From assembly GCA_002205965.3 (NCBI GenBank), contig NADL03000646.1, positions 532,607-596,606 of the forward strand: a stretch of 64,000 bases of DNA. The letters are read 5' to 3'. Position numbers and translations under genes: made by a program. Positions 41,405 to 53,405 of this stretch are shown here, in pieces. Each line of letters opens with the position of its first letter. Within the stretch, counting starts at the first letter, position 1. The notes below the pieces were generated by a model. The model was not told where the DNA came from. It worked only from the letters and a program-made list of their open reading frames with translations, and ran no database searches. This stretch comes from Kappaphycus alvarezii (lineage: Eukaryota > Rhodophyta > Florideophyceae > Gigartinales > Solieriaceae).

Positions 41405-43007
41405 CGATACAGTTGCTACTCTCGGAGCAGTATGGTTCTCACAGTGTAACCATACCGCGGGGAAGACAACCTCCTCCATGTTTTGAAATTGCCCTATCAT
41501 GGGCAATGCATGTCTCTCTAGTAGCATGAGTAAAGCGGATGTCAAACCACTGGAGGCCTTCCGTATCGAGATCTCTGCTCTGCATTTAGCAATATTCGTT
41601 ATTCAAGATCCACGTTTCCTTTGCCACATGGAATAGTCTAGAACATCATGGGAAAAGATAATGCGCAGGTTTTTGCGCAACCATTTGTCCGTCCGTCATC
41701 GACATTTGTCCGTCGGTCATCGAAAAAAGTTTCGGAAACTATGATATACCTGTGGTGCACCCAGCAACGACAATCACATCGCGGCTGATGTTTTTGCAGG
41801 GAAACTTATGCCCGTTACACAGTGGCGTGCAGTTGCGTGAAGGGCATACGAGACTCTGCACAGCGTGACGCTAGAATGTTCTTGCCGCTGATTATGAGAT
41901 TCCAAGGTTTGTTTGTCAATGGGCAAAGCGTTTCATCGCCAAGATTAAGTTGCTGTGGTTAACTAGCTAGGCAGTACAGTTTTTTCTCACTGTGTGAAGT
42001 GATCATGTTCAGTTTGGGTCTATATTTCTGTAGAGAATACAACTCATTGTGATTTCTTTGCCATCCAGTTTTCCTCAATAATTGCCATGACCGCACGAGT
42101 CCGTTTGCGCAACGTTCAATCCGTTTACAAATGGTTAAAATATTTATAAATTCAGTCCATTTTCCGCGTGCATACAAACTGCCCCCTACGAGTTATTTCT
42201 CTCCTACTACTGGCGGTGGATTCGTCACTAGTGAATTTTGGAATCGCCCAATATTACAGTATCTGCAAATTATCAAAAATAAATATGACGTAGTGGTAAA
42301 TCTTTATTGGTTGTACAATGTCGCACAGAAGCGTGCGGAGGGTATTCATAAATTAACTACGGATGCGGGCGGCGGGTAGAAACCTGTCGCGCCTGCATTA
42401 TTTGGAGACTAAATGCAAACGGGTAACGAAGTCGCGGAGCTCCTGTTGAGGGGAGGAACCGCGACGGGAAGCAGCGAAGGAAGCAAGGCGGCGGAAAAAA
42501 ACCCTTGCTGTCGTCACCCAAGGCGCCATAGATATCAATCCGACGGGGAGAGGAGGATATCGTTTTGGTTGCAGTAAGTGCCGTAATGGCGATATTTCTC
42601 GCGCTCTGCGAGTGTTGCGGCAGCGCCTGCGGTAACCCTACTTGGCGAAATGTGGCGGCGTGCAGAGGGGTGGGCAACTGTAACGTCGACGGCGATATCG
42701 GTACTGTGAAGCCCGTATGCAGCGGGTATGTAAATGTCCATTCGTAGCGCGGGGGACTCCGAATGCCCAGATGGGTTGGGAACCTGGTAGAGGAGTGGAT
42801 GTTCGACGAGGGCGACGATCCCAACTTCCTTGCAGTAGCGGGCAAGAACGTTGCGGAGGATGTGATGACGACGAGTCATTCCGTCTTCGTATTTTCAGGT
42901 CAAATATGACAAAGAGACAAAACACAGTGCGCCATGTTTCTCAATGGCGAATACTGTATACTCCGCGAAAAAATAATAGGGCCACCTTGTACGTTTTCAT
43001 TCGTACT
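41405..43007 (+). repeat. Repeat Z, copy Z1 (interrupted)
   Basis: About 1 kb matches, inverted, 63,007-63,975 with modest divergence. A LINE 5 fragment interrupts Z1 at 42,298-42,901. Z1 ends at CATTCGTACT and passes directly into copy B. A minus-strand frame of about 70 codons (41,959-42,177, GKWTEFINILTICKRIERC) is also open in Z2 (63,198-63,425), with about eight differences. It has no recognisable domain, and I cannot say whether it is a gene. Confidence 0.65.
42298..42901 (-). pseudogene. LINE family 5, 5'-truncated insertion with 9-bp TSD
   Basis: AAATATGAC flanks it on both sides (42,289-42,297 and 42,902-42,910); Z2 has the empty site. On minus it reads MTRRHHILRNVLARYCKEVG, ALRMDIYIPAAYG, DIAVDVTVAHPSARRH, and after a shift DIYGALGDDSKGFF, then a 3' tail ending AATAAAGATTTACCACTAC. 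This is the nuclease-like LINE module again (R-H-H/N, D-I-Y-I-P, D-V-T-V) from a distinct family. A tail relative lies at 62,262-62,336. Confidence 0.85.
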
Positions 43008-43290
43008 TTGAGAGCGACCGGAATTGATTTCAATGACATGGCCCATTCCCACTTAAACGAATCTTCCTTCACAAGTGCCAAACTCCAAACCCTTCCACCG
43101 TCACATTCCCTTCAAAAATCCCTTGCCCCACCTCCAAATCGAATCGCCACACCCACCATCGTACACATTGTATACATAATCAGACTACAACCCAAACCCC
43201 CTCTACCTTCAAAACTTGTTCAAACTAACACACCCATCTTCAGAAGCCACCCCGCTATAACCCAATCACACAACCCTCCTTCGACTGCAT

Positions 43291-43336
43291 GGTTTTATCT
43301 TCCAAGAGTAAAACACCCAAACCTTTTCCCTTTTTC
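43291..43336 (+). mobile_element. Very short LINE tail B insertion (about 45 bp)
   Basis: TTATCTTCCAAGAGTAAAAC and the rest of the tail end are inserted in copy B between GCATG and TTTCGAGCCC. Copy A at 18,617 reads GCATGTCTTCTCGAGCCC without it. Only the last 45 bp of the LINE were copied. Confidence 0.75.
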
Positions 43337-43454
43337 GAGCCCGTTTGACAAGCCACTTCCAAAAAACATTAAGGGTATCATGCCCTCTCCACGCGTAGAG
43401 CCACGCCCATAGCTTTACGCTCAGCCTTTGCATAGTCTCCACTTGATAGTTTCA

Positions 43455-43603
43455 GGCTGGCCTGAAGGAGCATTTTAGGGAGCGTAGTTCCTTCCCCATT
43501 ACTGTGTCGATATACCCTTTTTGAGTTGATTGCGGTTGTCTTGAAAGCCATGGGATAGACCTGATATATCTTCCAAGAGTTAAACACCCAAACCTTTTCC
43601 CCT
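43455..43603 (+). mobile_element. LINE family 3 end plus tail B
   Basis: It starts in the last codons (AGLKEHF-like remnant) and carries the whole tail B to CCTTTTCCCC. The sequence from 18,757 to about 19,740 of copy A is missing at this point, so insertion and deletion may have been coupled. Confidence 0.75.
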
Positions 43604-46600
43604 TGTGTTGGTGCGAGAGATACAGGGAGTCTGGAGGGTTGTGAAGTGGGTGGAAGATGATTGGAACGCGAAGGGGTGCGGGGTATGATAGAGTGGCTTG
43701 ATGAGAACGGGGGGAGAAAAAGGAATTCGGAAGGGAGCTCGCGGAATTGATTAGCACGGAGGTGGGTTGAAGGAGCGGAGCAGGTTAGAATGGACTGGGA
43801 CATGTTACCTGGTCTTGAAGGGGCAGGTTGCGGTAGGGGGTACGAATAGGGGCTGAAAATGAGAGTTTGGTGGCGGGAAGGCAGTACAATGGGGCATGGA
43901 GAGGAGTTGAGTTAGAATAGATTCATCCAGGGAAGAAAGATTGAGACATACCGCGTGTCTTCCGGGGCATTGGGCGCCGTGCGACACACACTCACGCATC
44001 CTTTCCTCCGATCACCCTGTTGACGAGTCACGGCAGTTTGGGGAGCGTAGTGGAGGATTCTCGGTGAAGGGTGATGGAGTGCACGAAGCAAGCAATTTGA
44101 TTGTACGTACAGGTACGGAATGATATGGAACATCCACATTGTTTGTAGAAATTCTACCCTTTTCTTGAGCGGATACTCACACGCTCCATAGATCGAACAG
44201 ACGTTTGACTGCAGCAATGTTGCAAAGACGTATGATGTTCCTTGTGTCAAAGCGAGCAAAATTTGTTGTCCCGCGGGTGATCTTGCTAGTCTTCTCTCCT
44301 GTGCCACGATGGATCATGCTCTTGTTCTCTACGGACATAGGCCCCTGCCACGCTCCTTGCTGCGAAAATATCGATCCTTTGGCCAATGGCGACAGTTTTT
44401 TTTGTTGCAGTGGTCCACACACTACCCGGTAGCACACGTGTTGACCTGCTTTTCATTACGTTGATTTGCCTGTTTCCCGTTTCTCATATCCGGGATCAAC
44501 TACCCAGCTGCTCTCTTCCGCCCGTAAGATCGATTTCACGTATTGCCTCTCTGCCCTTGCTGCCTTTTCGTACCTCAAGGCTTTGCTCAGCGCTGCATAA
44601 GTGTGCTGACCATGTAGTGGTAAATTAAACTACGATAAAAATTCATCCCTGACATACGAGCCCCGGGTATAGCCCCCTCCAGAATGCCGCGAGGTGCTCA
44701 GCGGCCGCAGTTGCACCGTCCACTGCACTGAGTCCCAAAAATTGGAATGCCAGCGCACACCGAATGCTGATGCATTCGATGTTTCCAGACGTTTTGCAAC
44801 TCGAAAAGAGTTTTTCTGCGAAAACAGAAAAAAACTCGGAGATTTCTTGGTCTACCGCTGTCGGGCCGTCGATGCGCGACCCAACCGAGCTCACGTTGAG
44901 CGCCGACCACACGTTTTGCGCGCGTCCTGGTTGGACAGGATGGTGAAGCGGCCGAGCGCTCAACCAACCAGAATTGAAAGAGACGGCGGCGTCGGCGGTT
45001 GCGATGACCGGAGTGGTTGATCGGCTAGGGACCGGTTCAAATTTTTGTATGTTTCGTTTTTTGTTTCGCGGAAGAGGTCACGGTCCGTGACCCCAAGGAA
45101 TGCAACGACGCCGGAAAATACACGTTGGTGTGGATTTGCATTAGAGGACGGGAAAGCATTGAAAACGGCGTCAGATTCCCGAAGCGGCCGATCGGCTGCG
45201 GACGGTTTCAATGTTTTGAATTTTTCTATTCGGTTTCGTGGAGGAATGCAGAGTTCTCGTTCTGGGCGGAAGAGGTCACGGTCGTCGTTTGGCCGAAAAA
45301 TAGATATTATTGCTTATTGTACAGTACAGTTGAGTGTGGCGCGGTATCGAAAACCGTGTGGTGCAGTATCGATAACGGCAGCAATTTCCAGACAAGCAAG
45401 TAGGGTAGAGTAAGTACCACAAGTACAGTCGCGCACTGGTTTTGGCGAGGTCATGGCGCCGCACAGCCATATGTGTAACTAAAGAAATCGATTTGAAATT
45501 CAAAATTTTCATCCCCCTGACATCGGCCGGCCGTTCCAGTGGTTGATTTGTGGACGGTTACAGCCGCTGGAGGGCATTGGACCTGGTCGTTCCAAATGTT
45601 TACTGGTGGACAATCCAGTCGTTGGAGGCCAGTGGAATGCGGTGGACTGGGCATCAGTGCAACGGCGGCATGTGCGTAGACTGGGTATTAGTGCAGCTGT
45701 AGTCGTTGACGGGTGGAAGGCTGCGGATTGTACGCATGCGAAATTGAGCGTTGTATGAAACTGAGAGGTGGACAAGGATATCAAAGTGTCATCGGGGGCC
45801 TATGAGTGGTCCAACGTGGCGGTGTCTGCCTCGGATCTCTGTCGGGGCTACTGCACGAGATTGGGCGGTTACGAAATACCACGATACGAGGGCAACCAGT
45901 TGGGCCAATCGGCCACGTCGGCGTATGGCGCATTCAAGAAAAAAAATTGGAAAAATCAAACCGGACTGAACATTATCAGCTCTTTCCAGATCTCGTGCAA
46001 CTGTACTGTACATAAATTAAAAAAGAAAAATAGCTATTAAAAAAAGGAAAACAAGTTGAAAATATATTTATTTTTCACTGTCAAATGTCTCAGGACAAAC
46101 ATGCCTCTCCAGGTGCTCCAAAATGATTCCTTTTGGCCTCAACCTGTCACGCTCTACCGTCTATCCGCCGTTCCTCGCGCCCTCGTCTACCTCACCGCCC
46201 GAAAACCTCCCGAAAATCGGCTGTATTGCAGAGCCCTACTCCGTAACACCATCACAATCGCCCCTCGCACCCAACATGAGCCGAACACACGACCGCCAAC
46301 AGCCATCATCCAAACTCTTTATCAACCCTCCCCACCCCACTTCTCCCCACCCCGCCGACCCCCCTCCTCAACTATACACAACCATCAAACACTCTCAAAC
46401 CTTCACTCTCACCCTTGTTCACCCACAGCCGTTGCCTTTACCTTAACCTCTACCCTATCCTTTCACTCAACCTTACCCCTCCGACACCACCTCTCTCTTC
46501 TCTCTCTCTCCCTCTCCACTTCCCACCCTACCACAACACGAAGGAGAACCTTTCTCTTTCATCCTTCGCACACTTGCTCAACGGTGCATCTTTATCAAAT

Positions 46601-46690
46601 CAAACGTTCGTCTTCTTCTGGCGTCCTATTCACCTCTTTCTCAACCCATTTTCCTACCCTATCTCCGCAGATCTCACATTCACACTAAGA

Positions 46691-47619
46691 ATGCATCCGA
46701 CAAAGCGTGAGGTGCAGCCGACCCCGACTGCCGATTCTTCGTCGATGCCTACTTTTCCAATCCGCGGTACACCGGCTCCTGCTGACTCTGCTCCGCAGCC
46801 GCCTCTGGTAGGTCCGTCTACTGTTGACACACCAGCAGGAATCCAGGAAATCCAGCCGGTTGTTTCTCCCGCCAACACCACCTCAGCCTCTGCTGCTTTG
46901 CCGCTTCAGCGCAAATCCAAGGATCTTGAAGTTCCAAGCGCCACGAATTTGCCGATGAGTTTTGCAATCTTCACGACCTCGTTACGGAGAGTCCCACAAC
47001 TCGAACTCCGGCAGAAGAAGATTGCATCAAGCTTGCAACTAAGGCAAGAGAGGAGTACAAGCGCTTTCGAGACGATGAACTGGATCAAAAAGTACGGACC
47101 ACATCTGTTGAGGATCGTGCAGCAGTCATGCTTCCATCAAACGGCTCGGCCACTTTGGACAGAAGCTTAACAGATGACCAGGAATACAAGAGGCGTTTGT
47201 TCAACAACACAAAGTCCAGCCATGCTTCAAAAGTGTACGAAATAGTCTTGCGTCGAGCCCAACTAACTCGTCTGCGAGACTTACAAAAGCCCAGAGAGGA
47301 TACTCGTCTTCGTGTCCAGGTCGACAGGGCCGAGGCCGAGTTGGCCGTGTGGCGTACTCGCGCAATCGAACATGAGCACCAGGTTGAGCTCATGCGCCGT
47401 GCCGCTGCAGACACAGAGGCTCGTTTGAGACGTGCTCAAACGATCTTTTCAGGAATGCCGCGAATTGTTGACGACCTTCGCTTCCCTCCTTCATTCGTCA
47501 ACCCCTCTTCATTTTTTCAGGTCGGCGAGACAGCCTTCCTTGCCAGCCAGGCACAAGCGTCACAGAACGAAAGCAACTATGGATTGTCTGGCAGCTCATC
47601 AGGCGCCAAGAAATGTTGA
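46691..47619 (+). pseudogene. Copy B of the X coiled-coil ORF, frameshifted
   Basis: It has the same start and end as the ORF at 22,822-23,751. A single A is missing near 46,945 (GCCACGAATT versus GCCACAGAATT), which shifts the frame at about residue 85. The rest of the coiled-coil frame is open from 47,128. It has few other substitutions, so the break is recent. Confidence 0.75.
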
Positions 47620-47921
47620 CGTTTTCATCATCGATGCCGCTATCTGAGGTTGACAATGCAGAGGGAAACAGATTCACGTCCGGACTGACGTGCACTCCAA
47701 GTCCAGACACTGAAGATTGGCACTTGGCTCGAAATGAACCCGGTCGGCTCATCGGCATTAATTTGCTTGGGTCCCAGACAAACAACCTGCTGGGATCACA
47801 GTCGAACCTTCTCGGGTCGCAGACCAAAGACCTGCCGTCGTTGAGGACGAATCTTGGGGCGGATGACGCGGTGGAGGGCATTTTCAGCACCTCGCAAGGC
47901 CAGCGCTGGGGACAAAATTAG
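47613..47921 (+). CDS. Copy B of the overlapping small ORF (102 aa)
   Basis: It is identical in layout to 23,745-24,053, including the ATGTTGA overlap with the preceding stop and three LLGSQ repeats. Function is unknown. It remains open although the upstream partner is frameshifted. Confidence 0.4.
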   Translation: MLTFSSSMPLSEVDNAEGNRFTSGLTCTPSPDTEDWHLARNEPGRLIGINLLGSQTNNLLGSQSNLLGSQTKDLPSLRTNLGADDAVEGIFSTSQGQRWGQN

Positions 47922-49976
47922 AACGGGAAAGTGTCCTCGATGCGGTGACAAGGTGCCAAAATCACACTAACCCGCCGAAGTATTCTCAAGTGAAAGACCC
48001 TCGTTCGCCATGGATAACAGACCCGATGTGACTGAGTAAGGTTGGTTGCTCGGGCTGTCTCAGAAGCGAAGGGAGGACCTTGAACCTCAAGACAATCGGA
48101 GTCTCACACTCTTTTTTCTTTTGGAACTTTGACCGCGGCTATTTGTGCCCCGTAGCCTCAGCATTCGAATCATCCTTTGTCAACTCTTCTCAACCTTGTA
48201 GTAACCGTTTCGGGTTGTACCGATTCCCTGTTTGTGACATCGATTAGCGTAGCGGCGGAACAGCACTTTGTGTATACCAATTGACTCCATATTGTTCAAC
48301 CTTGACCACGTGGTCAAATGACTCTCCATTGGCGATCTCAGATCCTGACCGGTAAAAACTTTTTTGACTTTTGAGTAGGTTGCGATCACCAATGATCTGT
48401 AGACAGGGATAGCTACATTGTACCGTTGACAGCGACTCTGCAGACTGAGAAAACCAAAGTTGATTGACCGCTATTCTTTTCGCAAGTGGCGGACATTTGT
48501 TCTCCTCCCAGGTGCCAACCTATTCCTATAAGAACGAATCCAAAACATACCAAGGCACCTTGCCTTCCCTCCCCCCATACTAGGAATTACTGTCTCCCCA
48601 CCTCATCCAGGAGCAGTTCATCATGATGCAACATTTCCTCAAGGGCGATACCACCACTCAAGCCCAAGCCCAAGCCCAAGCCCAAGCCCAAACGTAAAGG
48701 GGTGCGATGCACGTCATGATCATCGTTCACTAGCTCTACCTTTCCTACACTAGAATCACGACTCAACAAACTAGTCCAATGTTTCTCCTCCTCCTCCTGC
48801 TCCCTCAGGCACACCTTAGTCTCCCTCTCCCGACAAATATTGGTAATGTCAAGATGGTCAAACAAAGCAGGTGGCTCACACATAGGGCCAAGGTCCTGCG
48901 GGACAATATGCGGGGTTTCAATGTTGCCAAAGTTGTCGACCGGGGGCGGGCGTGGCTTGAATGATTTGGCCTTGGTTGCGGACTTGAATCGAGTGGGGAT
49001 GGAGTTTGTTGAGGAGGGGTGACTGGAGTTTGTCTTGTTGGTGATGTCACCCAGGGCCGGGCGACGACGGAACGTGTGGATTGGGGTTTGGGGTGGGGTT
49101 TGATTTGGGGAGGTTGGTGTGTGGGGTGAGGGGGGTTGGTGATAGGGTGGGGTGGAATGTTTTCGGAGTTTGTGATGGGGGACGGGGCATGGTTGGGGGA
49201 TTGTGGGGGTGTTGGGGGAGCGGTATTGGGAGTGGTGTTTGGGTGTGAATAGTGGTTAGAGGTGGGAGAGGGTGGAGGGTGAAACGGGGGCAGATGTGGG
49301 GTTTAGGTACGATGGTCGCACCCGCACCCGCACCTGCACCCGCACCCTGTGGGCGAGTTGTTAAAGGGTTTGTGTCAGGAATGGGAGAGTAGAGCGAAAC
49401 GGTCGAAATGATAGCTGGAGAGGTGGCGTGGTGAACCAAAACGACAGCGGTTTATATGCAGATTGGTCTTTAACGGATCGATTTGAAATGGGGATTTTTT
49501 GTTTTTTTTTGTAGGGGTTTTGCGGGAATGGGAGAGGAAATGTGGCAGAAAGGCATTGTTTGGGGTTGTTTTACGGGAATTGGGTGGTGGGTGGGTCTGG
49601 TTTTATGGTTGGTTGTTACTTTTTTGATTATTTTTTTGGAAGGTTGAGGTGTGGCAGGCTTGTAGGGTCTGAAGGGCCTGTGAGGTTTTTTTGAATGCAG
49701 TAAACGTGCGGAAGTGGATTGCGTGGAAGACGGTTGTTGTTTGTTGGTGTTGCAGAATGGGTTTTTCTAGATTTGCTGAAATTTTCTTTGCTTTACGTGC
49801 TCCGACAGTGCTGTACTGTACTGTACAGTCTAGTACAGAATTACAAGTAATTGAAATTGTACCACCTCCACCGATCAAGTCTCGTACATGTGTCCGACTA
49901 TCCAATACTATACATTCCCTCCATCGTCCCCGTTTTTTCAAACCCGATCAAGTCAATCATTCCGCAACAACCGACA
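47922..49976. other. Low-complexity and non-coding part of copy B
   Basis: It matches 24,054-26,100 of copy A, including the CCCAAG array, the G-rich stretch (49,060-49,300) and the GCACCC array (about 49,318-49,347). No gene is recognised. Confidence 0.6.
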
Positions 49977-49989
49977 CCCAACAAGCCCA

Positions 49990-50764
49990 GCCCTGGATTT
50001 TTTCTTCCCCCCCTTTTGGCGGGCATCGCACTACTGGCACATCGCGTAAGACGGCACTTTGCTGCTCTTCACTTGGCCATTAACGTTCTCAATATTCCGT
50101 GTCTACCGAACCCCTCACGCCCGTCACAAACAAGTAACGAGCAGCCCCTATCTTCTGAGGAAGCCGCCCCTATCACATTTAACCCCGAAGTCGCCTATGG
50201 GCAGGCGTACACTGGGCGCGCGGGTGAGACTATTACGAGCTCGGAAACGACGAAAAACTTGGTCCTTTTGGAAATGAGCCCTGGACCATCAGCCTCTACA
50301 ACAAACAAACCACCGGTCAACACCTCATGTCTACCGAACCCCTCACGCTCATCATCTGTCGATGATGGGAAGCCCTTATCTTCTTCGGAAGCCGCCCCCA
50401 TCACATTCAACCCCGAAGTCGCCTATGGGCAGGCGTACACTAGGCGCGCGGGCGAGGCTATTACGAGCATGGAGACGACCAGCGGTTTGCCTCTGCAGGG
50501 TCCGTATGGAACTGAGCGCCTGTGGGTGCCGGTTAGCTGGATGGATTGGTCTGACTCTAACTCTGTGGAAGGCGACGACGTTGATAGCGACGTCGCCGAC
50601 CCATTAGAGCCAGATTCGATTGAGGACGAAGATCAGTAGGTGTTGGACTTACGCGCAGGTTGTGACATTGCAAGACCGTACCTTAACATACCAATTTTAT
50701 CCGGGATTACAGCCGACCTTATTTTTCAATCATTAAACCAACCAATTTTCCCCCAACAAGCCCA
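49990..50764 (+). mobile_element. 775-bp insertion with long TSD, carrying a truncated ORF with an internal duplication
   Basis: CCCAACAAGCCCA occurs at 49,977-49,989 and 50,752-50,764; copy A has it once (near 26,106) and no insert. The insert is open from its first bases to a TAG at 50,639. The frame has a hydrophobic start (LLAGIALLAH) and two copies of a 45-residue block (CLPNPSR, then EAAPITFNPEVAYGQAYT, then RAGE). It ends with an acidic C-terminus (SNSVEGDDVDSDVADPLEPD). About 110 bp of 3' untranslated sequence follow. No ATG begins the frame, so it looks 5'-truncated. A LINE-mobilised retrocopy of a host gene, or an unknown LINE, are both possible. Confidence 0.7.
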
Positions 50765-50874
50765 CCATACCCATTATGCCCATCAGGCCCATCACACCCA
50801 ACCGCACCGCACCGCACCTCTCCACACCACCTGCACCCAGCATTCCAGACCCCTTTGCCTTCCACTTGCACCAG

Positions 50875-51096
50875 GACGGCTCCACGGCACTGCACTCCCC
50901 TCCAGGCACGCCGCAGCAGCTGTCATGTCCAATGCGGCCTGCTTGATGGGTGGCCTGAAGGTAGCATTCTAGGGAGCGTAGTTCCGTCCCTATTACTGTG
51001 TCGGTATACCCTTTTTGAGTCGATTGCGGTTGTCTGGAAAACCATGGATAGATCGGATATACCTTCCAAGAGTAAAACACCCAAACCTTTCCCCTC
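50875..51096 (+). pseudogene. LINE family 3 C-terminal end and tail B, copy B
   Basis: Duplicate of 26,224-26,455 with a few changes. Confidence 0.8.
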
Positions 51097-52300
51097 CCGT
51101 CCATAGCACGCAACTGAAAGACGCCGCACCAGTGCCAGTGCCAGATTTACCCCCACCCCAGCACTCCGTCCGGCGATGTCCTCAAGCCCCCGTCCCCACC
51201 GCCCAACCTTTACCGCCGACGCAGCCCTCTGAAACCCTCGCACAGCCCCTGCCAACCCTGGAACAAATATTCACGACGCACATGCCAGTCATGGCACACA
51301 TTCCCACCAAGTTCCGTGATTGTCTGGCATAGACCTGTTTGACCGCCATGCAGGACGCCGCGCGCGCCTGTCACTGCGGCAGCCTGTCTGCAACTGCCGC
51401 CGTCACCAAGCTGTTCTTGTTTCCGGCCGTCATGTTGCCTGACATCTCCTACACAGAGCATGGCACTGAAGAACGACGACACCACTCTATCGCTGATATA
51501 ATGAGAGAAAGGATCGAGCTTTGGAACGCAGGGCAGTTTCAGACGTTGTGGGGACAGGCAGTGAAACCCAGCACCCGCCCCACGCACGCTCCATCACCCA
51601 CTGAGCAGAAATGCTGAATGTGCGCCGGGCCACCAAGCTGGCCAAGGAAGGGGCATAAAGAAAAGCGGCACACGCCTTAAGCTCCGTAGGGTCCTTCCTC
51701 CAACGCCTGACGTCGTTCAGGCACTCCTCAACAAACACCCCCAACAGTCAGAGACCGTCCCCAATGGAACAGGGGAACATATTTCATGTGCTAATGCGGC
51801 CTCATTTCGGGACATCAGTGAGGAGGAGGCTATTGGAGCCGTCAGGGTTTCAAACCGAGATCTTCTGGGGGAGAGTCCGGTCTTAGGCCGAAACATATCG
51901 CGGAACTGCTCAGGTCTCCGCCTCAATCGGGCCGTCAGGTTTCCTACAAGCGCTTACGCGTGTCGTTAACATTCTGGCCTTCGGAAGTTCCCCAGCTGCT
52001 CTCTCCCCTTGGATATCTGGTGCGCCCTCACCCCGTTGGCCAAGAAGGACGGACTTCCGACCCCTCGTCGTTGATGAAACGCTTCGTAGATTGAACGGCA
52101 GCTGCTTGACGATTTACCCTATCATTTGGTACTCTTGTGGAAATCCTCTGCCTCACTGTCTCCGGGAAGTTCCTCAATCTTCTTAACCGAAATTTCTTGA
52201 GCTTGCATACAAAAAAGCCGTCTACATTATGACGTGGGGATAAATGCGACGAGATTTGTCCAAAGACCGATGGAATCTATGCTGCCAAAAAGCCATCTGG
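51097..52300 (+). pseudogene. LINE family 3 pre-RT region, copy B
   Basis: Duplicate of 26,456-27,690. It keeps reading-frame signals lost in copy A: ADIMRERIELWNAGQFQTLW near 51,495 and RPLVVDETLRRL near 52,047, which identify the entry to the RT. Several one-base indels relative to copy A are visible. Confidence 0.75.
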
Positions 52301-52694
52301 GTCAGGAGAAGAGATACTCAGAACCAACTACCCAAGAAGGAGCTGTTGCAAGAGACAAAAGTGCTACCGTGGTATAGTTGAACGAAAAAAAAAAAGGAGT
52401 GGATAAGGAAGACAGTTGAGAGGGCTACAAGTTGTCTGCCAGCTCGCTTTATGCTTTTTGTGCGACTTAATTTGTTGAGCGCCCCACTCGGGTATGCTGG
52501 CTCACAAATACTCCTACCATTTCATGCAAACAGCCCCTTACATAGAGTTTTCAACCCTCACAATTTGTAGCACCTATACAATACCTATGGGCCATACGTA
52601 TCTGCACCGCTACACTACGGTGCAAAGCATCCCTCTAAAAATAATTGAAAATCAAATTGGAACCACAGTGACAGCGCAGCCAGTGCAGCATGCC

Positions 52695-52738
52695 AGCTCA
52701 TCCAGAGCAGCATGCCAGCTCATCCAGCGCAGCATGCC
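52695..52738. repeat. 22-bp minisatellite, two units
   Basis: Same unit as at 28,223 but two instead of four copies. Confidence 0.9.
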
Positions 52739-53275
52739 AAATAATATCTAGAGTTACATTATAACAGTGGTTACCGCACCCAACGACACGACCGGTGATG
52801 TGGGCTTGCTGGGCTTGCTGGGCTTGCTGGTGTGGGTGTTGTTGCGGAATGATTGACTCGATCGGCTTTGAAAAAACGGGACGATGGAGGGAATGTATAG
52901 TACTGGATAGTCGGCACATGTACGAGACTTGATCGGTGGAGGTTGTACAATTTGAAATTTGTAATTCTGTACTAGAATGTACAGCACTGTCCGTCGGAGC
53001 ACGTAAAGCAAAGAAAATTTCTGCAAATCTAGAAAAACCCATTCAGCAACACCAACAAACAACAACCCTCTTCCACCCAATCCACTTCCGCACGATTACT
53101 GCATTCAAAAAAACCTCACAGGCCCTTCAGACCCTACAAGCCTGCCACACCTCAACCATCAAAATAATCAAAAAAGTAACAACCAACCATAAAACCAGAC
53201 CCACCAACCACCCGATTCCCGTAAACCACCCCAAACATTGCCTTTCTGCCACATTTCCTCTCCCATTCCCGCAAA

Positions 53276-53308
53276 ACACCTACAAAAAATGTCTTTTTTT
53301 GTAGGTGT
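53276..53308. other. 14-bp hairpin at a tail C insertion
   Basis: ACACCTACAAAAAA (53,276-53,289) pairs with TTTTTTGTAGGTGT (53,295-53,308). It marks the left border of a roughly 125-bp insertion into sequence homologous to 25,640-25,655. The inserted part includes tail C. Confidence 0.7.
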
Positions 53309-53405
53309 TACCCATCAGCGACGACTTATCCCACGTAACGCATTAGCCGCGTGGATATAACCGACCACATCTTCCATGCATTAAAATAACCCGAAAATTC
53401 CCCCC
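53309..53405 (+). mobile_element. LINE tail C insertion
   Basis: It matches 28,855-28,950. It interrupts the CCCCTACAAAAAA stretch, which reappears at 53,402. It is a 3'-end-only LINE insertion. Confidence 0.65.

Larger units (their letters stand above)
43008..52788 (+). repeat. Segmental duplication, copy B
   Basis: This is a direct duplicate of 18,362-28,361. Relative to copy A it has a deletion after 43,452 covering the solo LTR site, two extra LINE tail B pieces, a one-base loss in the coiled-coil ORF, the 775-bp insert and a shorter minisatellite. It begins at the X boundary TTTGAGAGCGACCGG directly after repeat Z. It ends at CGACACGACCG, where inverted arm C starts. Confidence 0.9.

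Noticed and set aside
41959-42177. Small ORF shared by Z1 and Z2 as a gene
   Set aside because: About eight residue changes in 70 match the general divergence of Z, so there is no sign of selection; kept only as a note in the repeat entry.
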